DNA of 64,000 nt, taken from the NCBI GenBank assembly GCA_035610835.1, contig CM069457.1, positions 18,756,149-18,820,148 of the forward strand, given 5' to 3'. The notes under the pieces are model-generated. The model did not search any database, had not been told where the DNA came from, and saw only the letters and a list, made by a program, of their open reading frames with translations. Origin of the DNA: Ophiura sarsii (taxonomy: Eukaryota; Echinodermata; Ophiuroidea; Amphilepidida; Ophiuridae). This document shows, piece by piece, positions 33,081-44,471 of the stretch (positions are counted from its first letter, which is position 1; every line of letters starts with the position of its first letter). A program made the translations under genes and the position numbers.

Positions 33081-34506
33081 TATAAAAACATAGAATATAT
33101 ATAAAAATGTATTGCTCAATTTAGGCTGTGAATCAAGTGTTTTTCATGAAATTTGGTGGAGATTCAAAACAAAACAAAATGTCAATGAATTTAAGACAAG
33201 AGTTTTGGTATACAACTTGGTTTATAGAGTAGCTTTACAGTATTCTTCTGATAAGTGGCAAATTGTACATGAATGTAGTACATGTGTATTAGTATGGGTG
33301 TGTTCAATCGGTCTTAAATTAAAATTCAGGATCGTAAAAAGATTGGCTTGGCTATATAATATTCTTCACATTGATTATTCATACAAGATTTCTTTTGAAT
33401 TTAAATCACGATTGATGTATTTACGAGAATTCCATTCAGTCAAATTTATCTAAATTGATTAAATCGCCGTGATGACATGACATGCACCCATTTAAAAACA
33501 TTCACTGTTTTGTCATGCAATGTTCGGGAACTTCAAATTTTAATACATGAAATCTTTCATTGGCCTAATCAGCAGGTCTTCAAACCATTATTGCATAATG
33601 ATATGATTGTTTGTGTATTGAATATTTGTATTCAGATAATGTAATGGACCATACTCGCAATATTCGTGTTTTTTTTTCAACAACAAACAATTTGATGTTT
33701 GCCATTTTGATATCCAAGTATGCAGATCAGTCTATAAAAGAGATAATTGTAGAAGAACATTTCTGTACATATCCGAAACTAGACCATATCAAAACGAGTT
33801 ACACAATAAATTAAATGACTCATTCCCACTTCAGACGACGACGTTCAATTTTATCAATTCTGTGATATTTCTTTTTAAATAAGACTTATTAAGACTGACA
33901 TAAAGACAATTAACATTTTTGCCGTTACCAACATGCACATTGTATATTAATTAGCACTGACATTTCTATGACTGAGAGCAAAGACCTTATTATTTTATAC
34001 ACTGTTTTTATAATTGTAAACATTTTATCAAATTTTCAAAATAATGATTGCTGTGTAACTACATGGACGAATCTTGTATTGTGTTATTCATAGGTGGTAA
34101 TAAAAGAATGCATAACTGATCATTTTACAAGAAACATAAAATGTAGTAGAAGAATTGAAACCCATGAGAACAAAAGCAAAGAACAACAATGAAAGCAACG
34201 TAGACATTTCTCATTACACAGCATATAAGTTATGATGTCGATAACATCTAATTTTGATTTGATATATGAAATAGTGTCATTTAAAATAATTATTTTTATG
34301 CTTCATGATTGTATTCAGGATACTTTGAAGTTGAACTTGATACACAAAGACTTTGTAATATTTATACTTACATGTATTTGAATTTGATAAATAATACTTT
34401 GTAATATTATGTTATACTTGTTTGAAATTGATACATGAGAACTGTGTAATAATATTATAGTTTAATCTTAATGATGAGGACATCAATTTTCAGAGGGATA
34501 TATTAA

Positions 34507-34985
34507 TGTGAGAGGCTAATGTGAAAAGCAACAGTGTCCCTTTAATACCATTTTATATCATAAACTATTACGTAACATGTTTACGTGGTAGAATCCAATC
34601 TCACAGGTGTTTTGCACCTGAGTGTTTCGTGCATATTATTTGAATACGTTTAGTTATTGGCCAATCACGCACGAGAAACGGGGGTATCGCAATTGGGCAA
34701 ATATCAACACCCCCTCCCGAGCTACGAGAGATAAAAGACCATGCTGGATTTTATCTCTCTCTCTCCGACTTTTGCTTTTGACCACACGACACCTTCAACA
34801 CTAAGTTCTCCAGTATTATTTATTTATCATGACCAAGAACAATTACAAGTATGGTTTCATCTGAATAAATATATTAGTTCGACACTACACCTTCTGCATC
34901 CTGAGTTTATTATATTAATCTTAAGTTTAACTCGGCTCGGCTCAACGTTTACTGGTAGGAGGTATTGTAAATAAACCCTCTTACA
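34507..34985 (+). mobile_element. 3' LTR, apparently identical to the 5' LTR
   Basis: The offset from the 5' LTR is exactly 4353 bases throughout, and no difference was seen by eye. It is followed by the AGTG target duplication. Confidence 0.95.
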
Positions 34986-35097
34986 AGTGTTTAGATACTT
35001 TATTGGCGCAGTTTAGTAACAGTAACAGTAAAAGTCACTTATACTTATGAACCATACGAACAGATTTGCAGTGCAGTCTTGCAGGGAAACACTAAGC

Positions 35098-35346
35098 TTA
35101 ACACTTTCCACTCCGCTATTAGTTTTACCATATATACAAAACAAATTTTTCAGAAAACTTTCTTAACTTCCAAGGTCTCTCTCAATGATTTCTGAACCAA
35201 TACTAGGCATGTTTGTACTTATTTCAATGCATTTCTCATGGTGTTTCCAAATATGGTAATCAAATTTAAAAATTTCGACAATTTTGTAACATTTTGTGAA
35301 ATTTTGGAATGTTGTCTGCAAACTCCTGCCGTGTGGAAAGTGTTGA
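35098..35346. mobile_element. piggyBac-like MITE, copy 2
   Basis: TTAACACTTTCCACTCCGC ... GCCGTGTGGAAAGTGTTGA. The right TTAA has become TTGA. It is the same family as 20738-20987 in inverse orientation. Confidence 0.75.
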
Positions 35347-35649
35347 CATCCTAGGTCTTGTCTTGTTTTGTCGGAATACTGATTAACACCCCATTATGTT
35401 TGTACAAATACAGACCCGGGATGATCCCCTACTCAAGTCCTTAGTTATATCATTGTAATGCCTAGGCCCTAGGGGATTAGGATTGCAATGGGAATTTATG
35501 TAATACAATTAAGTAGGATGTAAAATTACAATACATTTTTACAAAACAGACTTCCCCTTTTTTCTCTCTTTTTTTTAATTTTCTTTTTTATCTTCAATTT
35601 GTTGTAACTTTCATCTATACATAGTAACATAACATAGTAACAATATACG

Positions 35650-35812
35650 AATAATGAATGTTTATGAGTGCAATGGTAAGAATATTTTTATGAGGTGAAA
35701 GATGCAATGTTCCATTTAACGAGGCGGAGCCGAGTTGAATGGAACTTTGCATCTTTCACCAAATGAAAATATTCTTTCCATTGCACGAATGAAAAAACAT
35801 TCATTATTTGTT
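35650..35812. mobile_element. Foldback hairpin with about 70-bp arms
   Basis: AATAATGAATGTTTATGAGT..., including GTGCAATGGTAAGAATATTT, is mirrored by GAAAATATTCTTTCCATTGC...ATTCATTATT. The arms meet around GAGGCGGAGCCGAG. It would form a long hairpin. Confidence 0.8.
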
Positions 35813-36234
35813 TTATACAACATCTAAGAAAATTATTGTCATTTAAAACAATATTATTCAGAGATTTATTTATAGTCGTGGGCATACATGTATACTCTGT
35901 TTGGCCATCTCGAGACAGTGACGTAACTGAACAGGCGCAGCTTTTACGCACACGTGTGAATCTTCCGTCTTTCAACGCTCGTGTGTGTACGCCAGCTCCG
36001 CGAGTATGCGCGCGCGTTATGTGATGCAATTAGTAGAATACGCGGTTACGTCACTGTCTCGAGATGGCCAAATAGAGTATAGGCCTAATCGTGTTACGGC
36101 CGCCGAGCGTCTTACCGTGCAATGTATCGTAGGGGTCGATGCACGGCAAATCGTGCAACGGAGCGGATATTTAATCACACGTGACCTATAATAATCCTCC
36201 AATGAAATAACAATGATTTTCTTAGGTGTTGTAT
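35813..36234. mobile_element. Second foldback, adjacent, with nested inverted repeats
   Basis: TATACAACATCTAAGAAAAT is mirrored by ATTTTCTTAGGTGTTGTATA. Inside, TTTGGCCATCTCGAGACAGT (about 35899) is mirrored at about 36050-36070. It contains GC-rich promoter-like sequence, but no gene is seen. Confidence 0.7.
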
Positions 36235-36454
36235 AATATAATAAACATACTAGTATCAGTGATCAAGAAATTACAAATGAACATGACTCTACCAGCGAAC
36301 AGCATGTACCACCGATAATCATCAGCTTTAAAGATAGATGGCTTGTGATCATCAACGGTATGTGACATTCGCAGGTGAGTTGACAAACAAAAACAATTAT
36401 ATGGGCCTTCATGTATATGATACTTGATATTTTCATAATGATCCTACCAAACAC

Positions 36455-36580
36455 AAAATTGAGCTCAATTTCAAATTTTTCATACCACGATCAATCACTC
36501 AAAAAGTATTGTAATAGGAGACAGTGATGTCCATATGTTTACTGGTCGCAGTACAGAAAATCTGCTGTGTTTCCAGTTGG
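36455..36580. repeat. Interspersed repeat shared with 58120-58290
   Basis: Both places contain AATTGAGCTCAATTTCAAAT, ACCA(C/T)GATC-A-TCACTCA, GAGACAGTGAT and GTTTACTGGT in the same order, so this is a dispersed family. No termini were resolved. Confidence 0.6.
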
Positions 36581-36589
36581 CCTCCTTTT

Positions 36590-37151
36590 GCTATAGCTAC
36601 CATGGGCAGAGCCAACCAGCTTGTCGCTATTTCAGGGTATAGCTACCATGGGCAGAACCAATCAGCTAGTGGCTAGTCCCTATTTCAGGGTATAGCTACC
36701 ATGGGCAGAGTCAATCAGCTAGTCGCTATTTCAGGGTATAGCTACCATAGGCAGAGCCAATCAGCTAGTCTCTATTTCAGGCTATAGCTTCCATTAGCAG
36801 AGCCAATCAGCTAGTCGCTAGCTCAGGCTATAACTACCATGGGCAGAGCCAATCGACTAGTCACTATTTCAGGGTATAGCTACCATTGGCAGAGCCAATC
36901 AGCTAGTCGCTATTTCAGGGTATAGCTACCATGGGCAGAGCCAATCAGCTAGTCGCTATTTCAGGGTATAGCTACCATGGGCACCCCCAATCGACTAGTC
37001 ACTATTTCAGGGTATAGCTACCATTGGCAGAGCCAATCAGCTAGTCGCTATTTCAGGGTATAGCTACCATGGGCAGAGCCAATCAGCTAGTCGCTATTTC
37101 AGGGTATAGCTACCATGGGCAGAACCAATCAGCTAGTCACTATTTCAGGGT
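36590..37151. repeat. 46-bp satellite, about 12 units, each with a CCAAT word
   Basis: The unit is built around TATAGCTACCATGGGCAGAG followed by CCAATCAGCTAGT. Twelve units run head to tail. Six keep GAGCCAATCAGCT exactly, a good match to the NF-Y CCAAT-box consensus, and most others vary by one or two bases. Confidence 0.93.
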
Positions 37152-37688
37152 CCATGAAATTCTGCTCTTTTAGCCAAGGGTCTGTTTTCATCTTCCACCC
37201 ATGACACAATTCTTGTCAGTTTTGACTCAAGGGGATGGACAATGTGAGGAAAAGACTGAGAATTTAAATATGGGCATTTAAGAAATGGAAAAGCTTGTTT
37301 AATTTCTAAATCCATCAATATTTGTCAATCAAATTGGGTATACATGTTATATTACTAATCACTCTTATGAGGGGAAAAAAATTGTCGGACATTGCTCATT
37401 TGCATATTAATGACTTGAATGGATAATTAGCTAATTTGCATATTTAATGAGCTTATGAAACTAAATTATAGTTTAAAAGATTGGGTATCATACAGTTAGC
37501 CAGTATACCAAGTTTGATTGCAATACACCATTCACATCTGGATTTATAACATTTACGCATATTAATTAGCTGGACTTAGTCACTTTTTTGATTGCGGTCA
37601 GTAAAACTGGTCAAAATGAACAATTTCACTAGGTTATTTTAGCTTAATTCATCATCATCATCCTTCGGCTGCGGAGCAGGCGACCACA
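37152..37688. other. A/T-rich spacer
   Basis: No gene or repeat recognised apart from CAT/AAT-type simple sequence near 37650. Confidence 0.4.
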
Positions 37689-37990
37689 AGTTTCTTAATA
37701 ATAATAATAATAAGCATTTATATAGCGCTCTACAAAGAACACAGCGCTTAACAATATGAATTAGCATTATATACAATAAAAATACAAATAACAATATATA
37801 CACAAGTCATGCAAAGACAAAAAATCAGAACTTTGGAAACAAATGAGTTTTTAACAGGCGTTTGAAGATGCAGATGGACGGCGCCTCTCTGATGCTGACT
37901 GGGAGCTGATTCCAAAGTCGAGGGCCACATACACTAACGGAATTATCACCAGCTTGACGTTTAGATCGAGGAACAAAAAGCCTTTCTTCC
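37689..37990 (-). pseudogene. L2/CR1-type LINE 3' end
   Basis: On the minus strand, from about 37990, the frame reads FVPRSKRQAGDN then CGPRLWNQLPVSIREAPSIC and FKRLLKTHLFP to a stop. This is the same C-terminal signature as in the LINE at 26711. A 3' untranslated region follows, ending in AAGCGCTGTGTTC and a (TTA)n tail near 37700. It joins directly to an RTE-like reading frame at about 37990, a chimeric junction discussed under findings. Confidence 0.7.
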
Positions 37991-40127
37991 ATGCACGATG
38001 GTCTTGAGCAAGAGTGACAATCTGTCGATCTTCAATCATGCCTTCATTGTCCCCTACGGTAAGTGTTGTATACATGTCAGATATGTTGTGCAAGGACGTG
38101 TTGGTGCGTAGGTGGCATACGTTTTAGCAGGCTTTTCATCAGGGAGACGGAGTATATGGCCAAGGAATCTCAGCTGGCGGCGCTTTACATGGTGGATAAG
38201 AGGCTCTGTCTTGGTCATGTCATAAATTGTGGTGTTTGGGACATGATCCATGCGCTTGATGTTTAGCATTATCCTGTAGCAAGAGGTAGCGAAGGCATTT
38301 ATTTTGCATTCCATATCTTGGGATATCACCCAGGATTCACATCCATACAGTAAGATGGTCACACAGGTGGTATTGAATAATTTCATATTTTTTGTGATAC
38401 CTATTTGAGGGCTCCTCCAGAGGCGTTCTAACTTCCAAAATGCGCACCATGCTAATGCCTTGCGTCTTTTAAGATCACTTGCACCCGATGCCATCATAGA
38501 GCCAAGATACCTGAAATCAGTCACATGGTTGATGCTTTCCCCATAGACCTGAAGTGTCGGGTGAGGATTGCAGTTGGCAGTCATGTACTTTGTTTTAGAT
38601 ACGCTAATGTAGAGGCCGAGGTCTTTTGCTGCTGCAGCAGTTTTTGTCAGCTGCGTCTGGGCTTGTGGAATTGTTGTCTCGAGTAAGGCAATGTCATCAG
38701 CAAAGTCTAAGTCGTTGAGAACAATGGCAGGATGACGCCTCGAACGACGTGGATATGTCACAACTCCTGAGTCAAGATCAGATGTGGCCTTCGTCAATAG
38801 GTAGTCTACCAATATCACAAATAGAAATGGAGCCAGAACGTCACCCTGTAGCACTCCAGTGGAGACAGCGAAAGGATCAGAGATACTGCCATCGACCATC
38901 ACAGCACACAGCACTTGTCGAGTTGTTGTACAGTACACCTATAGCGTCGACTAAAGCTTTTGGGATTCCGTAATGTCGCAGTACTGCAAACATAACTTTC
39001 CTGTTTATAGAGTCGAAGGCTTTCTTGAAGTCTATGAATGTGACTGTGAGAGGTAGCTGCTGGTCTTTAAACCCTTCCATGATCCTCCTTAGTATGTGGA
39101 TTTGCTGAGCACAGCTTCTGCCAGGGCGAAAGCCAGCCTGGTTATTCCTCAAGATGGGGTCGACATGATCTCTAATTCTGTTGAGCAGGATCTTGTTGTA
39201 TACTTTAGCTGCAATTGACAGAAGAAATATTCCTCTATAGTTGGTCATAAGAGAGAGGTCCCCCTTTTTAGGTAGAGGCACAATAACACTGGTGGTCCAC
39301 TGGTTGGGTGGTTTCAGGGTGGTGTAAACTTCCATGCAGAACCCATGGACAACTTGTACCAATACGTCACCGCCATTTTGGAGTGGTTCTGATGTGATTG
39401 CACAGTCAAGACCTGCAGCTTTCTTGGGCTTCATTTGATGAATGGCTTCCTGCGTTTCCTCAAGTGTGGGAGGATCAATGTGGATGGGCAAGTCCTGAGC
39501 AGCAGGTGATGGTAGATCAGATGGGATTTGACCACTGTCATTGTTTAGCAGTGAGCTGAAATACTTTCTCTATTCTGCAAGCATGTCTTTGTCATTCTTT
39601 GGGGTGGTACCATCTATTTTCTTGACCTTGACGCCGGACTTCCTATCTCTCCCAGAGAGATCATGGATGATTTTCCATGTGGTGGAATAGTCGCCTTTCT
39701 GGTCAGCCTGATGAAGATCTTCCATCTGTTTGTTGAACATGGACGATTCATCTGCCTTGTAAGACTCATTCAAACAGGTGTTGAGCTTTCTCCATCTGTC
39801 TCTGGATTGCCGTGACTTTGAGACAAGGTAACGTCTTTTCCGCGTCCCTCTCAGACTTAAGGTGAATGGTCATGTCCATAACCCAGGTTGGCATGCCATG
39901 AGGTTTGCGTTTTCCAACAACTTTTTCGGCTGCTTCTGAAACTGCTTCCTCAAACTGTTCATATCTCTCAGTTATTGGTGTGGATGTGTTGTTACACTTG
40001 AGGATTTCGAACCTGTTTGACGGCTCAATCTGGAATAGCTCTTTTGTTTCAGCGTTCTGCAGCTTTTCCCAGTCAAACCTCGGTCTTGTGCAAGGTTTCC
40101 CTTTGGTAGATCTTAGGCTACACATGA
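37985..40127 (-). pseudogene. RTE-like LINE, 5'-truncated, with two frameshifts and a stop
   Basis: Minus strand, 5' to 3': a connector region (40125-39766), a frameshift, QMEDLHQADQKGDYSTTWKI..., an in-frame TAG at 39570, then reverse transcriptase. The RT shows PKKAAGLDCAITSEPL, VIVPLPKKGDLSLMTNYRGI, NNQAGFRPGRS, VTFIDFKKAFDSINR, a frameshift near 38900, FADDIAL (catalytic), then RYLGSMM, LLYGCESW, MDHVPNTTI, RRQLRFLGHILRLP and LAQDHRAWKK. This domain order fits RTE-type LINEs. The endonuclease is missing: the 5' end abuts a family-A MITE at 40131. Confidence 0.85.
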
Positions 40128-40130
40128 GCT

Positions 40131-40275
40131 TAGGTACAGTTCACAGCATCTTGTGCGTCTAAAATAAGAACCATAATAGCTATGCATCTCAAATTTTGGG
40201 ACACGACGTTTTTAAGGATGACCTTTCATGTAGAATAGAAAACTTCAAGTTGAAAATCGGAACATCTACCTTTAA
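40131..40275 (-). mobile_element. Family-A MITE half-copy cut by the LINE 5' end
   Basis: This is the reverse complement of the left 145 bases of the 7901-8264 element, through TACAGTTCACAGCATCTTGT, and ends ATCTACCTTTAA at 40275. The match stops where the LINE begins. Confidence 0.8.
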
Positions 40276-40800
40276 GTCCCACCCGGGGGGGGGGGGGGGG
40301 GGGTTACTTTCGCCAAAATGTGATGTGGATGTGCCTGCCGGACTACGAAAATGTGACTTTCTCTATACCTATTTTTTGGCCAATTTCCCACCCATCAATA
40401 TACCAATTTTGCACAAATTGGGCGCTTTTACAAAAAATGCCTCAAAATACACCTGATTTATGCCAATTGGGCGCTATGGTCTGTGATGAAAACCACCCCA
40501 TCGCTATACCAATTTAGGCAAAAAAGCACCCCAAAAGGCAGGCACATATACATATACCATATCAACGTGAGAACCCCGCCCCGGGAGTCCCACCCCCTAA
40601 TTTACATATATTTTGGGGTAAAAAAAGGGTGGGACTATTATACACGAGGCAGTACAATAATATCATTAAACTTATTCCTGCGTAAATTGTAATTATTAAC
40701 ATCAAGTAAATCATTCAAATATGACAGATGGTGACGATTGAATTTCAAATATCTTAAAATCATTTGTATGTGTTCAAAAAATAGTGGATATGCTGAATGA
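40276..40800. other. Poly-G tract and unclassified sequence
   Basis: A G run at about 40285-40303 is followed by repeated ATACCAATTT and CAAATTGGGCGCT words. No gene is seen. Confidence 0.4.
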
Positions 40801-40804
40801 CTTA

Positions 40805-40960
40805 TGGTACAGGAAAAGGTAGCTCATTAACATAATTTCCGTGATACCCATCGTGTTGGAGCATGCGATTCATGTAATCGTGTAGTATTTGTCCTCCCCG
40901 ATAGGAATACCGCTGTTGGCATGTTAAAAATGTGTGCTAAATACCCCAATTACGCAAAAC
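40805..40960 (-). repeat. Copy of the sequence found at the 3' end of the HEPN-membrane gene
   Basis: CGTGATACCCATCGTGTTGG then AGCATGCGATT, and further on CGCTGTTGGCAT-TTAAAA, match the minus strand of about 51915-51760, just beyond and within the last codons of the HEPN gene. Local GGTACAG lies at corresponding positions. The similarity is inverted and patchy. Confidence 0.6.
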
Positions 40961-41309
40961 AAAACATCAGTACCTAAACTTAGTTATAACATATACCAAA
41001 TGTAGCATCACTGTCCATTCAATGAACGTCATTTGTATATCGATTCTTTTATCCGATGTCTATTATTTGGAAAGACGCTATTGAAATCAGTCCGATGGGT
41101 TGCCATTTCATAGTTTGGGAATCAAGGATATTGGCTAAACACATTCTTAGAGAAATCGATTTAATACCTGAAATCATACAATAACGCCTAAATATGTCAA
41201 CAAAATTGGTACCAAAAGGCAATTGAATAGGGGTGTTGCCGTTTTGAATCCACATATAGTTCTTATTGTAGGATAACGAAAATCCACCCAGGCCTATACT
41301 AATAACGTT

Positions 41310-42240
41310 AGTGTTTGGTATTTATAAAAAGCGCACACGTGAACAATTATAGTCCAACAGACATCTACGAGGTTAAGGAACTGAGTAATTATAGAAATCA
41401 ATCTGGTAACCCAACAAAGAGTCTGATGGGGCAATCTATTCTTTGGTTCAAGTGCATGCAACTAAGAAAACATGCAAAATAAAATATACAAGAAACACAA
41501 ATAATAGGCATGAGTTAAAAGTGACAATGAAAGTGACATAAGAATAAGATTTAAAAAAACCTGACATAGAGAACAATATCCGATCTAAATAAGAGGAAAA
41601 TACATTTTTGGAGGTCAATGAAATCAAGAGAACCTAAACAACGGACTCGGGATGGGGGAAATGTCAGTATGAAGGCCTTGAGCGAATGTGCTTAAAATTA
41701 CGCCATAACACTGTCGTTATAATGCTAATGTTTACGGTACCAAGTCCTACAGGTGGGTATATTTATAAGTTTTAAGAAATTCTTGTGGCAAATATCAATG
41801 ATTAGACAAATATAAATGCCCATTTATTGGGTGATATTGTTGAGGCCTACATTTAGGAAGATTAGCCGAACTTCTAACAGTTTACAGATTTCCTTATTTT
41901 GTACCTTTTAGGGGTAGGGATTACATTGCTTTCCTCAGCAGATAACTTTTGTTGGTGTGTATATAAAGAGCAAATGTGAACAATAGCCCAACAGACATTA
42001 ACAAAGTAAATGAAGTGAGTGATTACAAATCAATTGGGTAATAGAGAGCTCTGGTGCTGTATTAATCAAAATACAGGTTAACAAAATTGGGCTGGTAAAA
42101 ACCCCAATGAAAGTGGCGTGGGACAGGAATAAGATAAACACCCAAACATAGAGAACAACATCAAAAACTTAAGAGAAGAAAAATAATACCTGGCAATCAT
42201 TTACATCGAGAGAGCTTAGCCAAACTGGTTGGTATGCATT
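41310..42240. repeat. Diverged direct duplication, period about 630 bp
   Basis: 41320-41660 and 41945-42230 share, in order, ATAAA-AGC, GTGAACAAT, CCAACAGACAT, TAATAGAGAGC-type and ACATAGAGAACAA sequences. A third landmark, GCAGATA-CACCCATA-ATT followed by CATTGCTTTCTTCA, recurs at 41930, 42280 and 50510. This suggests an old multi-copy family. A GGCAATTACGATACACATTG word at 42363 is found inverted at 50449. Confidence 0.5.
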
Positions 42241-42419
42241 AATATTTGATATATCTATATATATTACATGGCTTTCTTGAGCAGATATCACCCATACATT
42301 ACATTGCTTTCTTCACAGGAGAGCAGATTCCAAAGAAAATATGCTCCCTTAAGGAGATACTGGCAATTACGATACACATTGGAATTGTTTCAATAAATTG
42401 AAAGTAATGTGTCTGGGCC

Positions 42420-43840
42420 TTTATGTCATGAAATTTGCAATCATTTGGAGCGATAGTTTTTATGTTCCAGCCTAATTTGCATATAATTTACATATTATTG
42501 TGTATAAGATGGATTTTACATTGACACGTCATAGCGTCAAACTGACACGACGTATCGACTTCTGGTAAAATGCAAGCTTTAGGCAACATATCATGCTATC
42601 AAATAATACCAATATTGGTGTAAAACGTTTAAAGCAACATGTTAATTTGTGCCTAAAATTAACCCAATTTTGTATTTTTATTGTTTTCACCAATTTCCGT
42701 TTATTGTAATTAGACGTTATTAAAATAAATCGTAATATTTTGTTAGATATTCTTAATAACCAATATAATTGCTACTTGTGGTGAAAATTACAGGCTCAAA
42801 AACCATATAGAACTCAATTTAGACCAAAAAAAACTAACTCCTCCTTTTTTCACATCTTGAAAATCGCTACAGAATGCATGCATGCCGGGTGGCCCTAATG
42901 AATACCTACCATTTCAATGAGCGTTGTTATACTGTACATGACGTGCTGCATTGAAAGTGAATTGCCGTACACATGTACACAGGCATTTTATGCTACGTTT
43001 AAATTTGCGCGGTAAGATTGTTGTAATTATGGAATGTATTATTTCTATTTTTCAACTCGTATAGTAGGAAATTAATGGATACTGCTTGATTTTTTTCTAT
43101 TTTAAATATTCAAATTTGTACATTTAGAGACTAAAAGTAAAGACGCACTGAAACTTGCTTGAATATTACTAGAAACACCGTAGTACGGAGTCTTATTCGT
43201 GCCATGCTTGCCATTTGTAGCGCGTTGTGAAATACAAACATGACTAAATCACTCTTCTTTGCACTCTAAATGATCAAATAGGTAAACAGTATTGATAACA
43301 TTTTATTAATAAATATATTCAGCGAATCTACTTTGAAGTCAACACAAAAAATGAATCAGCATTGTTGATAAATGATAGGTGTATCTGGTTTATTCTTATT
43401 CTATTTTCGTATTATTTTATTTATTACTGTTAGCAAGCACCCGAAATCAGTTACCACTGGCTTAAAAATAGAAAATAGGCCCTAAAACATAAACAAACAA
43501 ATGAAATTGAGCAATTAACAATTGCCTACAGATCTGTCGTAATTTTTCTAAATCTATGGAATGTGATTCCCCTGCATCTTATGGCTATAATATAGCATCA
43601 TTTGGTATTCCTGATTACTTGATGTTATAAGGACTAAGTCTATGACTATGTCCAATTAAACTTCCATACGCCAACGGAGCCGTCGATGGGCCAATACAGT
43701 GATGAATCTAGAGTCTTAAGTTGACCATAACTGCCTGAATCTCAAGCTGTTCCGTTCACGCGATCGAAGCTCATTTCTCCACTTTTTGATTTTGCCACCC
43801 CTCTTTCATCCAACATGCCTAAGCCACTAGCCTCATGAGT
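42420..43840. other. A/T-rich, nothing recognised
   Basis: No exon or element boundary could be supported. GTAAAACGTTTAAAGCAACA at 42611 also occurs at 62050. Confidence 0.4.
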
Positions 43841-43849
43841 TTTCTATTT

Positions 43850-44340
43850 TCACAACTGAAAGAAAATAGTCTTGCTCTCACTATAAGTTTCCATCAGTTT
43901 TCTCACTTGTTGGTTGGTTGTATGTTACGAATAGTTCGACCTGGAGAAATCTTCACACGCAATTTATTTCAAAAGCATTTATTCGTTTCTCCACCTTCGC
44001 ATTTAATTCTCAGGTTTCATACAAGATGACTGTGATAATCTTATTCTCATCTCTCCAGATGGGTTTCAACTTTGGAAGTGAGACAGTAATTTGGATCTCC
44101 TCTTATGGCATCCTCTTGAATTCGTTGCCTCTATATACTTAAACTGTTCCACTGTCTGTAGTTCTTTAACTTCAATGTTTGCTGTCACTGATTCATTATG
44201 CACATTGGACCCCATCTTCAAAACCTGACATATCTCGATACACACTGATCTCCATACCCAGTTTTATTGCACTTACGATGACCTACGAAGAGATCAATGT
44301 CATCTCAGGTTGGTAATAGACCTCTCACCTAATCTTGCTG
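43850..44340 (-). pseudogene. Decayed LINE reverse-transcriptase C-terminus
   Basis: Read on the minus strand across several stops and frameshifts, the sequence gives VEQFKY-GNEF, LPKLKPIWRDENKI and LNAKVEKRINAFEINC. These are the landmarks of the thumb and connection region of RTE-type LINEs (VxxFKYLGS, K.IWR, L.YG.E.W, KRI.AFE..C). It is much older than the LINE at 37985-40127. Confidence 0.6.
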
Positions 44341-44471
44341 TCCCCTCAAAACCCACCAATGACATGTGTTGAAGAGGGAGGGTGCACTAGCATGGGTAAC
44401 CGTGTCTTATTCCAACTCTGGTGCAAAAAACAATCACTCGGTTCGTCACATAGCAGGACCGCACTCTGAGA

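Larger units (their letters stand above)
30154..34985 (+). mobile_element. Complete 4.8-kb LTR element without genes (LARD-like), young insertion
   Basis: Two 479-bp LTRs flank a 3.87-kb internal region, and AGTG is duplicated outside (30150-30153 and 34986-34989). Just inside the 5' LTR, TGGTAGCAG (30636) fits a primer-binding site for initiator tRNA-Met. The internal region is A/T-rich, has no frame above about 113 codons and shows no gag, protease, reverse transcriptase or integrase motif. It must therefore have been mobilised in trans. Identical LTRs mean recent insertion. It contains a 24-bp triplicate at 33018-33080. Confidence 0.9.

Noticed and set aside
36590..37151. Regularly spaced repeats resembling a CRISPR array
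   Set aside because: The whole unit repeats with no unique spacers, and the context is animal DNA. The same applies to 14884-15262 and 61030-61556.
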